From the NCBI GenBank assembly GCA_016716605.1, contig JADJWA010000002.1, positions 124,001 to 188,000 of the forward strand: a DNA stretch of 64,000 bases, given 5' to 3'. Both the position numbers and the translations under genes were made by a program. Positions 36,901 through 45,132 of this stretch are shown here, one piece after another. How positions within the stretch are numbered: position 1 is the first letter of the stretch; every line of letters starts with the position of its first letter. This DNA is from Flavobacteriales bacterium. Lineage in GTDB: Bacteria; Bacteroidota; Bacteroidia; Flavobacteriales_F; PHOS-HE28. The notes under the pieces are model-generated. The model made no database searches. It saw nothing but the letters and a program-made list of their open reading frames with translations, and was not told the DNA's origin.

Positions 36901-37518
36901 ATGGCAAACATCAAGCTTTCTCTCTCTCGTCTCATCCCGGGAACGCTGTTGGCACTGCTGCGCTATGTGGTGTCGAAAATGACCGGGAACGCCCACTTCG
37001 CTACCCCCGCCGTGCCGCTGGCGGACATGACGACATTGGGCGATGAATTGGAGGTGGCCATCAACAAGGCCAAGCATGGCGGGCTGGAGGACCGCATCCT
37101 GCGCAACAACCTGGTACTGGACGTGCGGAGCATGCTGCGCAAGCAGGCCGACTATGTGCGGCTCACGGCGCAGGGCGACGCGGCCATCCTGGCCAGCTCG
37201 GGCTTCGAGCTGAGCAAGGTGCCCGTACCGGTGGGCCTGCCGGGCACGCCCTTCATCCGCTTCGTGCGCATGACGGGCAAGCAGGGCGAGGCCGAAGTGG
37301 TGTGGACCGCGCAGCACGGCGCGGATGCGTACCATGTGCGCATCACCGACAAGGACCCCAACATCCAGGCCGAGTGGCAGGTGGTGGGGATCACCACCAA
37401 GTCGCGGTTCATGCTCACCGACCTGGAGAGCTACAAGGCCTACTGGGTGAGCGTGAGCGCGATCGGCGCAGCTGGTGAGGGCCTCATGAGCGACCCCGCC
37501 ATCGCCCGCGCGGCCTGA
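36901..37518 (+). CDS. fibronectin type III-like domain protein
   Basis: 205 residues, with no signal peptide. Residues 1-110 are mostly helical (PAVPLADMTTLGDELEVAINK, NNLVLDVRSMLRKQADYVRL, shortened here). Residues about 110-200 are a fibronectin-III-like sandwich (AEVVWTAQHGADAYHVRI, FMLTDLESYKAYWVSVSAIG). This two-part protein recurs in many Bacteroidota, often in accessory regions; function unknown. A decayed inverted copy is at 35684. A strong terminator follows. Confidence 0.8.
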   Translation: MANIKLSLSRLIPGTLLALLRYVVSKMTGNAHFATPAVPLADMTTLGDELEVAINKAKHGGLEDRILRNNLVLDVRSMLRKQADYVRLTAQGDAAILASSGFELSKVPVPVGLPGTPFIRFVRMTGKQGEAEVVWTAQHGADAYHVRITDKDPNIQAEWQVVGITTKSRFMLTDLESYKAYWVSVSAIGAAGEGLMSDPAIARAA

Positions 37519-37566
37519 GCCGTGAGCCGGGGCCGCGGCAGGCCCCTGACAACCTTCCTTCTTCAA

Positions 37567-37600
37567 GCGAAAGCCCCGGCCTCCAGCCGGGGCTTTTCGC
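37567..37600 (+). terminator. stem-loop terminator after the fibronectin-III-like gene
   Basis: Arms GCGAAAGCCCCGGC and GCCGGGGCTTTTCGC around CTCCA, about 50 bases after the stop. Confidence 0.75.
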
Positions 37601-37706
37601 GTGGGGGTGGAGCGCTGCGCCGAGACCGCTGCGGAAGTATCGTGTTGGTTGTATTCGCTGAAGACCTTGCGCGGATGAAGAGGGAAGACCCTGCATCGGT
37701 GAGCAG

Positions 37707-37895
37707 ATGGCGTTGTGCCTGAGCAGCTCGCAGGGGCACGCCTTCGCCACGCACCACTTGGAGAAGGGCACCGACCTGCGCTATCTTCAAACCCTGCTAG
37801 GCCACGGTTCCTCGAAGACCACGGAGATCTACACCCATGTCAGCACCAAAGCCATTGGCAAGATCAGGAGCCCCTTGGATGACCTCGGCCTGTGA
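37707..37895 (+). pseudogene. tyrosine recombinase, C-terminal fragment
   Basis: 62 residues, of which GHAFATHHLEKGTDLRYLQ, TLLGHGSSKTTEIYTHVS and IGKIRSPLDDL match the end of XerC/D-like and integron-type tyrosine recombinases. The nucleophile Tyr (EIYTHV) and the HAFATH and LLGH motifs are present, but the first catalytic Arg and the whole N-terminal and core parts are missing. It begins right after the terminator of the preceding gene. It marks the edge of a lost mobile element or integron. Confidence 0.78.
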
Positions 37896-37989
37896 CGAAA
37901 AGTTGGGCTTTTGCTCCCCTATTGGCATCATTGAACCAATTCCTCACTCCGCCCAAGGCCGGAAATAAACCCCACAGTGGGCACAACCG

Positions 37990-38715
<726 letters not shown>

Positions 38716-38730
38716 CCCGTTGGCCCCCAT

Positions 38731-38952
38731 TCAATTACCACCTTCGGCCTTTATCTGATACGCCCATGCAATCGGAGGTCGAACAAGTGCCTGCACACTC
38801 ACTTGACCCGGAGCGTGCATTAACCATTCACCTTTGACCGTTGCATTGGCCCGCTCACCATTGTGGAACACCAATATGATCAGCGCTCCGTCAGGTGGCG
38901 GGGTCTTGTCTATGTCGTTAAAGCCTTCTGGAATGTTCTGCTTTTTTGCCAT
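38731..38952 (-). CDS. small protein of unknown function, possible cassette gene
   Basis: 73 residues from the ATG at 38952; it starts MAKKQNIPEGFNDIDKTPPP and contains a beta-rich middle (GALIILVFHNGERANATVKG) and a Trp-rich end (IAWAYQIKAEGGN). The initiator is preceded by a run of basic codons typical of Bacteroidota. It lies between the purine tract and the first attC-like site, in the opposite direction to the other cassette genes. Confidence 0.55.
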   Translation of the reverse strand: MAKKQNIPEGFNDIDKTPPPDGALIILVFHNGERANATVKGEWLMHAPGQVSVQALVRPPIAWAYQIKAEGGN

Positions 38953-39004
38953 GTTGTTGCTTTTTAGCCTTGTCACCTAAATGCCTGAAGAGAAAAGAAC
39001 GGGG

Positions 39005-39075
39005 CCAACACACGCTATGTGCAACGCTCCCAACACAATCCCACGCGCTGCGCTGCACATAGCTCCACGTTGGTG
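39005..39075 (+). other. integron attC-like site 1
   Basis: Outer CCAAC (39005) and GTTGG (39069) flank arms GCTATGTGCA (39014-39023) and TGCACATAGC (39054-39063), extended by three more pairs after an unpaired A, as in attC extrahelical bases. The R'-like box is GTTGGTG. The next reading frame starts 10 bases further on. Confidence 0.55.
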
Positions 39076-39084
39076 GCAATTACA

Positions 39085-39789
39085 ATGAAAGCAAGCACGG
39101 GCCAGATAACAGTAAGTCTATTGTTGCCCTTATTGTGGTCATGCAGTCAACCGAATCTCGACGGACACTATCACCTTGTATGGAATAATAAAGGCCAACA
39201 ATTTCAAACATGGAATATTCGAGACAACCGAATGGTAATTAACGACACTGTTTGCCAAAATCCGGACAGTTGTTTTGCATCCTTCATTAGCTTCAAAGGA
39301 AATATCATGACCATTGACCCTTGGGTCGATAATACGTTCAGCACGAATTATATCATAGACGATAACGGGACTGTGACAATGTACGGTGAGGGTGATACCT
39401 TATGGCTAATACCTCACCGCGATTGTGTCACAGCAGAAACGTACTTCAACAACAGGACGAGAAATCTTACCTCAGATTTTCAACTTACAGAAAAGGTATC
39501 CAGCAGTACAGGTATACATCAATTCCCCAGTGCTTTTGAGCATGAACTCATTATTGGCGGTTCAAAGGATTCTTTATTTTACCTTTTCAATAACCATGTA
39601 GTAAGAAAATCAGACGATGGAATTTTCGGGTTCAGTGAAGCTCATGGACAGATTGTATGGTTACACGTGGACAGTCGAACACCATTGGGAATGGTTGCGC
39701 CTGTCATGGCAGAATTATTTGACAAAGGCTACGTGATTCAATGCTCAACATTGAGACCAACGAGAACGACGAGCAGGTCATACTATTAA
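39085..39789 (+). CDS. lipoprotein, unknown function; possibly continues in another frame
   Basis: 234 residues from the ATG at 39085. Signal MKASTGQITVSLLLPLLWSC gives a lipobox with Cys20. The body is AT-rich and beta-strand rich. The region GQIVWLHVDSRTPLGMVAPV resembles the periplasmic domain of ExbD-type proteins. The frame ends CSTLRPTRTTSRSYY, which looks unlike the rest, while the overlapping frame from 39741 reads on sensibly. A one-base deletion near 39735 would join them. Alternatively they are two coupled genes. Confidence 0.62.
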   Translation: MKASTGQITVSLLLPLLWSCSQPNLDGHYHLVWNNKGQQFQTWNIRDNRMVINDTVCQNPDSCFASFISFKGNIMTIDPWVDNTFSTNYIIDDNGTVTMYGEGDTLWLIPHRDCVTAETYFNNRTRNLTSDFQLTEKVSSSTGIHQFPSAFEHELIIGGSKDSLFYLFNNHVVRKSDDGIFGFSEAHGQIVWLHVDSRTPLGMVAPVMAELFDKGYVIQCSTLRPTRTTSRSYY

Positions 39790-40226
39790 AACGGCCAATC
39801 ACGCATATCAACAAGTATGACGGCACCATCGAAATTGAAACTTGCGACCATTGTGAAAAATATCCACTAGATATCCCAGATGAGATAATATCTGTCAAAA
39901 TGCTAGGGGCGGATTCATTCGTTTTAAATGGAGATACGAATGACCTGTTTCAAACAAGGAACGGTCTGGTTAGGTACATCGGACGCAACAGATCAACACG
40001 GCTGAGATCGCAATTTCAAATTGAAATTAGTAGAGATACTCAATTTTCGGATTACTTGGAATTAATCGACGAACTGCTATGGATACATACGGAAGTGAGC
40101 GGCATCGTTTACTACAAAGGCAATGATGACAACGACGCCGAATGGATCAGAAAGAAACAGGGAGATTTTCAAGCCTTTGAGGTAGCCGCGGAGTTTCCCA
40201 TAAGGGTAAAAGAGATCATAAAATAA
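39741..40226 (+). CDS. unknown protein, overlapping the lipoprotein gene (possible continuation)
   Basis: 161 residues: MLNIETNENDEQVILLKRP, ITHINKYDGTIEIETCDHCE, then a charged alpha/beta protein ending FPIRVKEIIK. No family is recognised. It starts 49 bases inside the preceding gene. Its AT-rich composition matches that gene and not the core. The stop is followed directly by attC-like site 2. Confidence 0.6.
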   Translation: MLNIETNENDEQVILLKRPITHINKYDGTIEIETCDHCEKYPLDIPDEIISVKMLGADSFVLNGDTNDLFQTRNGLVRYIGRNRSTRLRSQFQIEISRDTQFSDYLELIDELLWIHTEVSGIVYYKGNDDNDAEWIRKKQGDFQAFEVAAEFPIRVKEIIK

Positions 40227-40230
40227 CTGC

Positions 40231-40352
40231 CACCAACATGCGCTTGCCGCAAGCCGCCCTCGTACCGGTGACAACTCCCGTTGAAGCATGATAACTTCGT
40301 CCAGGAACAAGATCACGAAAGGCGGCCTGCGGCAAGCGCAGGCCCGTTGTGC
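40231..40352 (+). other. integron attC-like site 2
   Basis: CACCAAC at 40231 and GTTGTGC at 40346 bracket 19-bp arms with one mismatch: 40240-40258 (gcgcttgccgcaagccgcc) and 40321-40339 (ggcggcctgcggcaagcgc). The loop is 62 bases. The next gene starts 10 bases after it. Confidence 0.62.
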
Positions 40353-40361
40353 ACCATTAAA

Positions 40362-41036
40362 ATGAGACTGCTTACAATCACATGCTTTCTGCTTCTTGGT
40401 ATTAAGACATATTCTCAATCTGATACGGCAGATGCAGAATATGACTACGGGAATTGGGGTGTCGGAGCAGAACTAGGGCCTTGTACAGGAATTTTCCTTC
40501 TGACAGGAAATGCAGCTAACATGGTCCAAGATGGATGGTGCTATGCCAATGCCGGTTTAACATTCTCGTATAGAAAGGTTCATTATATCCTCCAGACAGG
40601 TGGAATCTCGGGATCAATAATCAGTGACTTGAATTACGGAGAGAATTGGAATGAAGGGAATGGTTTAGGTTCCACTCATTTGCAACTTTCAGTAGGTTAC
40701 GAATTGCTGAATACAAAAAGGTTCACGATCATACCTTTCGTGAGTGGTGGACTCAAGGCGTTCAACTCTTCTTCCAATAGCTCAGAACCAAAACGTGAAT
40801 CAACGAATTGGATTCCTTCATTCTCCGTCGGGACAGCTTTTGACTTCAAGATCCATTTTCCGATAAAAGAGAAAAACCAATTCCCGGGACATGAATATGT
40901 GACACAATACCTCTATTTCAGGGTACTAACAGGAGTATATCCAGCATATTTCCAGAATCCATTGGACATTCGTGGATCAATGTATTTCATTAACCTGAGC
41001 ATTGGTGGATATCATAAACCAGGAAAGAAGAAATGA
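40362..41036 (+). CDS. secreted protein with barrel-like architecture, cassette gene
   Basis: 224 residues from the ATG at 40362. The signal peptide is MRLLTITCFLLLGIKTYSQ. The mature part has WGVGAELGPCTGIFLL, AGLTFSYRKVHYILQTGG, LQLSVGYELLNTKRFTIIP and other strands with Gly and aromatic residues, and ends in a strand plus GGYHKPGKKK. Strand periodicity suggests an outer-membrane barrel. AT-rich. No family is recognised. It is flanked by attC-like sites on both sides. Confidence 0.7.
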   Translation: MRLLTITCFLLLGIKTYSQSDTADAEYDYGNWGVGAELGPCTGIFLLTGNAANMVQDGWCYANAGLTFSYRKVHYILQTGGISGSIISDLNYGENWNEGNGLGSTHLQLSVGYELLNTKRFTIIPFVSGGLKAFNSSSNSSEPKRESTNWIPSFSVGTAFDFKIHFPIKEKNQFPGHEYVTQYLYFRVLTGVYPAYFQNPLDIRGSMYFINLSIGGYHKPGKKK

Positions 41037-41044
41037 AGAACGGC

Positions 41045-41129
41045 ACCTAACATCGGCTTGCAGCAATGCGCCCCAACGCACCAATAAGCCCACGCACGAG
41101 CGCACTGCTGCAAGCCTCATCCGTTGAAC
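41045..41129 (+). other. integron attC-like site 3
   Basis: ACCTAAC (fits RYYYAAC) at 41045 and GTTGAAC (fits GTTRRRY) at 41123 flank 17-bp arms with one mismatch: 41055-41071 ggcttgcagcaatgcgc and 41100-41116 gcgcactgctgcaagcc. This is the most canonical of the three. Confidence 0.72.
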
Positions 41130-41140
41130 GCCATTGCGCG

Positions 41141-41166
41141 CATTGCTTCGCAGAGCCTCGCAGTGA
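41141..41166 (-). repeat. single degenerate copy of the GIY-YIG-linked palindrome
   Basis: The minus strand reads GTCACTGCGAGGCTCTGCGAAGCAATG in two parts (GTCACTGCGAGG, CGAAGCAATG), matching the GTCATCGCGA...GAAGCGATCT layout of the element at 27071-27179. Confidence 0.5.
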
Positions 41167-41245
41167 CAGCCTCGCAAGCGTCCAACAGCGAATGACCACC
41201 GCTTATAGGCAGCACGCGGCGCAGCTCATCTGCCTCCGGAAATCC

Positions 41246-41377
41246 TCACGCGAACTGCCGTACGCAGAGCGCGATGATCTTACCCGCCTCCATCACTTGC
41301 GCTTCAGTGATCACCAGCGGCGGCGCGAAGCGGATGATGTCGCCGTGGGTGGGCTTGGCCAGCAGGCCGTTGTCGCT
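41246..41377 (-). pseudogene. rocD: ornithine aminotransferase, C-terminal remnant
   Basis: The minus strand encodes NGLLAKPTHGDIIRFAPPLV, then ITEAQVMEAGKIIALCVRQFA and stop, the end of ornithine--oxo-acid transaminase. About 44 residues remain, and the upstream side runs into REP copy 7 rather than the rest of the gene. The remaining part is elsewhere or lost. Confidence 0.78.
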
Positions 41378-41390
41378 CCCGCGAGCATGA

Positions 41391-41430
41391 CCGTTAGCGC
41401 TGCCGCTGATCTGCGATCAGTGGCGCAGCG
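41391..41430 (+). repeat. REP-like palindrome, copy 7
   Basis: CGCTGCCGCTGATCTGCG continuing ATCAGTGGCGCAGCG. It shares the TGCCGCTGATCTGCGATCA core with copies 4 and 5 and abuts the ornithine aminotransferase remnant, whose reading frame stops making sense here. Confidence 0.5.
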
Positions 41431-41527
41431 ACGTGGCTAGCCCGCATCCGCCTCGTCCGCTCCCTCACCATCGCGTTTCTCCTACTACCGACCGCCGCGA
41501 TCCATGGCGATCATAATCTTCGCGCCC

Positions 41528-42006
41528 ATGCGCCCCCTCCTCTATCTCCCCATCGCCCTCCTCCTCTTCCCCAGCTGCGAGGCCATCACCGGCAAGGAGC
41601 TGGCGCGGTTGGCCATTGATACGCTGAGCACGCCCGATCACCTGGTGATGCAGGAGGCCACGCTGAACCTGAAGAAGGACGATGTGATCGCGCTCTGGAG
41701 CCACCTCGATCTGGTCTACGATGGCGCCGCCGCACTGACCATGCGCCGCCTGCCTGCCGAAGGCAGGTGCGCGTGGTGAAGGACGATGCCGACCTTCAGC
41801 TCTTCGAGCTGGACCCGATGGAGAAGAACGTGACCATCGGCGAGACGAAGACCGAGATCAACGGCCACACCGAATGGAGCTTCACCGGCAGGAACGGCGC
41901 GTACACCGTGCCGGAGGATGGCGCCTACACCTTCAAGGCGATCCTCACCGCCGAGGAGAACCCGAGCCTGGTGGTGCGCAAGGCGGAACTGGTGCTGAAG
42001 CAGTAG
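41528..42006 (+). pseudogene. twin lipoprotein gene, copy 1, interrupted by a 26-bp palindrome
   Basis: A lipoprotein signal (MRPLLYLPIALLLFPSC) starts at 41528, and the frame runs GKELARLAIDTLSTP to ALTMR, then enters the 26-base insert at 41747-41772 and stops at CAW. The frame continues after the insert as VVKDDADLQLFELDPMEKNV to VLKQ at 42006. Without the insert a single 150-residue lipoprotein results. The copy at 44076 has the same break. Confidence 0.78.
41747..41772. repeat. 26-bp palindromic insert in twin copy 1
   Basis: cgcctgcctgccgaaggcag followed by gtgcgc. CTGCC GAA GGCAG forms the core stem. It lies after ATGCGC and before GTGGTG, and is identical at 44295-44320. Confidence 0.8.
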
Positions 42007-42065
42007 GCGAGCGATCCACGAAGCACTGCGCTCCGCGTACGCCCGATCCTCGACCTGCCCGCGCC

Positions 42066-42260
42066 TCAGCCCCGCTTCTTCGGCTTCTTATTGCTCCGCG
42101 CGCTGCCCGCCTTCGGGATCGTGCTGCCCGGATACAGATGCCGTTCGCGCTCGAGCTGCGAGCCTGCGCGAGCATGCGAGGCAGAGAGCCCTTCCGGTTG
42201 CCCGCGATGCTGTTTGCCGGGCTTGGTTGCGCGCGTGCTTGCAGTCTTCTTGGTTGCCAT
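42066..42260 (-). CDS. small basic protein, unknown function
   Basis: 64 residues, MATKKTASTRATKPGKQHRG start and NKKPKKRG end. It is rich in Lys, Arg, Ser and Gly with a central ERERHLYPGSTIPKAG. It resembles small nucleic-acid-binding proteins only by composition. The start at 42260 has a purine-rich upstream region. Not recognised. Confidence 0.52.
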   Translation of the reverse strand: MATKKTASTRATKPGKQHRGQPEGLSASHARAGSQLERERHLYPGSTIPKAGSARSNKKPKKRG

Positions 42261-42401
42261 GGGCGATGATCTGATGCACGCAAGCTAGCGTGCCAGGGCC
42301 CTTCAGCGACGAACGAATGCCATTGACCGCGAACCTGGCTCGCGCCCATCCGAAGGACTTCAAGCCTACGCTGGGTCGCCAAGCGACCGGCGCCTGATCC
42401 G

Positions 42402-43083
42402 CTACTGCACCACCAACCTTTCGCGCAGGATCCTCCCCTTGCGCTCCAGCAAGATCACGTACGTGCCAGGCGCCCAACCGCTCGCGTCGATCAATTGCTG
42501 ATCGGCACCGAGGGTACGCACCAGCACCGTGCGGCCGGTCATGTCCGTCACGCGCAATAGATCGCTCGCTCGGCCGCTCACGCGAAACTGGTCGCTGGCC
42601 GGGTTGGGCACCACGGAAATCGAGTACGGTCCTCCATCGGATTCTGGAATACCCACACCGATGCCCGTGTGGTAGCGCAGCACCACGAAATCGTTGGCAT
42701 TCGGAGCGCCCTGGCCCGAGAAGCCTACCAGCACCGCCTTGCCCTCTGCATCCAGCGCGAGGTCATTGCCGGATCCGTTCTGCCCGAAGGAGCGTGGTGA
42801 CCACCATGCCACCGCTCCCGAACGATGCATCGAGGGTGCCGTCGGGCATGAAGCGGGCAAGGGCCCAGCTCTTCTGCGTATCCTGTTGCGTGCTGCCCAC
42901 CACTACGATCCGTCCATTCGGCTGGATCGCCATGCCCATGGATGCATCGCTGCCGATCGGCGCGAAGTGCGCGGTGGCGATGCCATCACCGGAGAAACCG
43001 AGGTCCAGTGAGCCCGGTGCCTGGGCGGCAAGGGCTGCCACGCATGCTGCGACATGCAAGGTGACGAGTATGCGTAGCTTCAT
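42402..43083 (-). pseudogene. delta-60-repeat protein with T9SS C-terminal domain, frame broken near 42786
   Basis: The start at 43083 gives signal peptide MKLRILVTLHVAACVAALAAQ. Delta-60 repeats follow (GSLDLGFSGDGIATAHF, MAIQPNGRIVVVGS, ARFMPDGTLDASFGSGGMVV). After GGMVVTT the frame leads to ERIRQ and stop, while the next frame reads SFGQNGSGNDLALDAEGK and ends in a sorting domain (SVVPNPASDQF to RERLVVQ). One extra base near 42786 explains this. Surface-exposed if repaired. Confidence 0.75.
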
Positions 43084-43264
43084 CGGGAGGTTGTTTGGTG
43101 AAGAAAGGCAGGCAAGCCCAGCTGCACAGCGATGCGCTCGGCCTTTGAAGCCGCCTTTCCGCCGGAACAGGAGCATCGGCTGCCCCTCCCGCAGCAGTAG
43201 CGTAATCCGTATAGGTGCTGCGTGGCGCGGGGAGGCGGGTGCGAACGGGCAACCAGCGGCGGCC

Positions 43265-43804
43265 TCAGGCCCGCTTCAGCCGCCTGCGCTCATCGGCATC
43301 GATCTCGATCAGGTAGCTGCCGAAGCGCGCCAGGGAGAGCCCGCACAGGCCTTCGTGCAGCTCTGCGAACATCAGCGCGTCGGTCGAGAGCATCACCATG
43401 CGGCCGCCGAGCACACCCACGGTGAGCACGGGATCCTCGTTGGCCGAAGGCGCATCGCCCCAGTGCTCCAGCAGGAAGGTGAGGCCATCGTGGCTGGCGG
43501 CGCTCCACCCGCGGATGATGTCGCCCAGCAGTTCATCGCGTTGGGCGCGGTCGCGCAGGGCATCGATGTCCTGGTGCAGCCCCTGCAGCCATAGGAGCAC
43601 CCGGCCCGCACGGTCCTCATCGAACTGCTCGGCAGACCAGATGCGCAGTCGCATCGATCGCCCGAGCGGAAGTTCGAGATGGTATTGGCGTGGCTTGAGC
43701 TGGATGATGCTCTCATGCAAGGCCTCCTCGGCTGCGCCATTGAAATAGTGCGCGGCCGCGAACGACTGCCGCTGGCCTGGCTTGAAGGAGATGCTCAGTG
43801 ACAT
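43265..43804 (-). CDS. unknown cytoplasmic protein
   Basis: 179 residues from the ATG at 43804 (MSLSISFKPGQRQSFAA); an upstream start at 43849 would add 15 residues. It carries YHLELPLGRSMRLRIWSAEQF, GDIIRGWSAASHDGLTFLLE and SLARFGSYLIEIDADERRR as main blocks. It is an alpha/beta protein without signal peptide or recognised motif. Confidence 0.6.
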   Translation of the reverse strand: MSLSISFKPGQRQSFAAAHYFNGAAEEALHESIIQLKPRQYHLELPLGRSMRLRIWSAEQFDEDRAGRVLLWLQGLHQDIDALRDRAQRDELLGDIIRGWSAASHDGLTFLLEHWGDAPSANEDPVLTVGVLGGRMVMLSTDALMFAELHEGLCGLSLARFGSYLIEIDADERRRLKRA

Positions 43805-44075
43805 GGTACAGAGCGAGGATGCAGGAACGACTCGGGCTTTTGTACGCACGGCTCTACGGATGGTTGAGTACGCTGTCCATCAAGGACTTGCATGTCACGG
43901 TACCGGGCGCAACCTCAAGCACCAGACCTGATTCCGGGGCGCGGTGCCCAGCGTTCACCGTGTCCGTTGGAAGAGGATCGGGCCAGCAGGCGCTTGATCA
44001 CCCGGTCAGCGCCCGTGGATCCGTGTTCGAAGGATGCTGCTGACCTTCGCCCTCCTCCAAAGAAGTCCGGAACGC

Positions 44076-44554
44076 ATGCGCCACCTGCTCATCCTCCCGC
44101 TCGCCATCGTGCTCTTCTCTTCCTGCGAAGCCATCACCGGTAAGGAATTGGCCCGGCTCTCCATCGATACCTTGAGCACGCCGGAGACCCTGGTGATGCG
44201 CGAGGCCACACTTGACCTGAAGAAGGACGATGTGATCGCGCTCTGGAGCCACTTGGACATCGCCTACGATGGCGCCGCCGCGCTGCGCATGCGCCGCCTG
44301 CCTGCCGAAGGCAGGTGCGCGTGGTGAAGGACGATGCCGACCTGCAGCTCTTCGAGCTGGACCCGATGGAGAAGAACGTGACCATCGGCGAGGCGAAGAC
44401 CGAATTGAACGGCCACACCGAATGGAGCTTCACCGGCAAGAACGGCGAGTACACCGTGCCGGAGGATGGCGCCTACACCTTCAAGGCGATCCTCACGGCC
44501 GAGGAGAACCCGAGTTTGGTGATCCGGAAAGCGGAGCTGGTGCTGAAGCAGTGA
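44076..44554 (+). pseudogene. twin lipoprotein gene, copy 2, interrupted by the same 26-bp palindrome
   Basis: Signal MRHLLILPLAIVLFSSC starts at 44076, and the frame runs to ALRMR, then into the insert at 44295-44320, and stops at CAW. The frame resumes as VVKDDADLQLFELDPMEKNV and ends VLKQ. DNA is close to copy 1 across most of the length. About 2 kb of unrelated genes separate the copies. Confidence 0.78.
44295..44320. repeat. 26-bp palindromic insert in twin copy 2
   Basis: Identical to 41747-41772, at the same site between ATGCGC and GTGGTG. Confidence 0.8.
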
Positions 44555-44642
44555 TCATGCCCAGGCGCAGGAGCGGGCACCGCGCAGATGAAATCACATT
44601 CAACCCGGGATTCTGTTCGCGCACCCGATGAACCCAACCTCC

Positions 44643-44650
44643 TACTTTTC
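44643..44650 (+). promoter_or_regulatory. promoter-like box TACTTTTC
   Basis: One base off TAnnTTTG, 12 bases before the ATG at 44662. Confidence 0.35.
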
Positions 44651-44661
44651 CAACCGATAGC

Positions 44662-45132
44662 ATGAGACCACTCCTATTGATCCTCTGCGGCGCACTGGCT
44701 GGTGAAGCGTTTGGCCAACGAGCCGTGCCCGCCTCTGGCGGTGATGCGGGCGGCGGCGGAGGCTCCATCAGTTACTCGGTCGGTCAGGTTGATTTCACCT
44801 CCATGAACAGCGCGGGCGGCACGGTGAGCCAGGGCGTGCAGCAAGCGTATGAGTACCTGGTGCTCCGCGTGGTGGATCCGCAAGCCCCGGATCAAGCGGT
44901 TTCCGTCTCGCCCAATCCGGCCCGTGATGGCATCACGGTGGAATCGGGCCATACAGTGGATGGCCATTCACGCTATGAGCTGCTCGGCGCCGACGGCTCC
45001 ATGCTGCGCACAGGCCGATTGGCCGGATCGCGGACCTTCATCCCCATGCTCGATCTGCCATCTGCGGGCTACCTGCTCCGCATCATCCGCAGCAACGACG
45101 GACAGAACACCTTCAAGATCCTGAAGCAATGA
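44662..45132 (+). CDS. small secreted protein with T9SS C-terminal domain
   Basis: 156 residues. Signal peptide ends EAFGQ; the middle is a Gly/Ser-rich segment (GGDAGGGGGSISYSVGQVDF, TSMNSAGGTVSQGVQQAYEY) of the kind Bacteroidota place in front of sorting domains. The last 75 residues start VSVSPNPARDGITVE and end TFKILKQ, a sorting domain. It overlaps the next gene by four bases (ATGA). Confidence 0.82.
   Translation: MRPLLLILCGALAGEAFGQRAVPASGGDAGGGGGSISYSVGQVDFTSMNSAGGTVSQGVQQAYEYLVLRVVDPQAPDQAVSVSPNPARDGITVESGHTVDGHSRYELLGADGSMLRTGRLAGSRTFIPMLDLPSAGYLLRIIRSNDGQNTFKILKQ

Noticed and set aside
36307..36907. Repeat-coded frames in the 22-bp array (such as MSADVHPDVDRHG)
   Set aside because: The 22-base period is not a multiple of three, so no real coding repeat is possible.
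41066..41440. 124-codon plus-strand frame between the cassette array and the twin lipoprotein
   Set aside because: The minus strand encodes the ornithine aminotransferase remnant and the region carries attC and REP elements.
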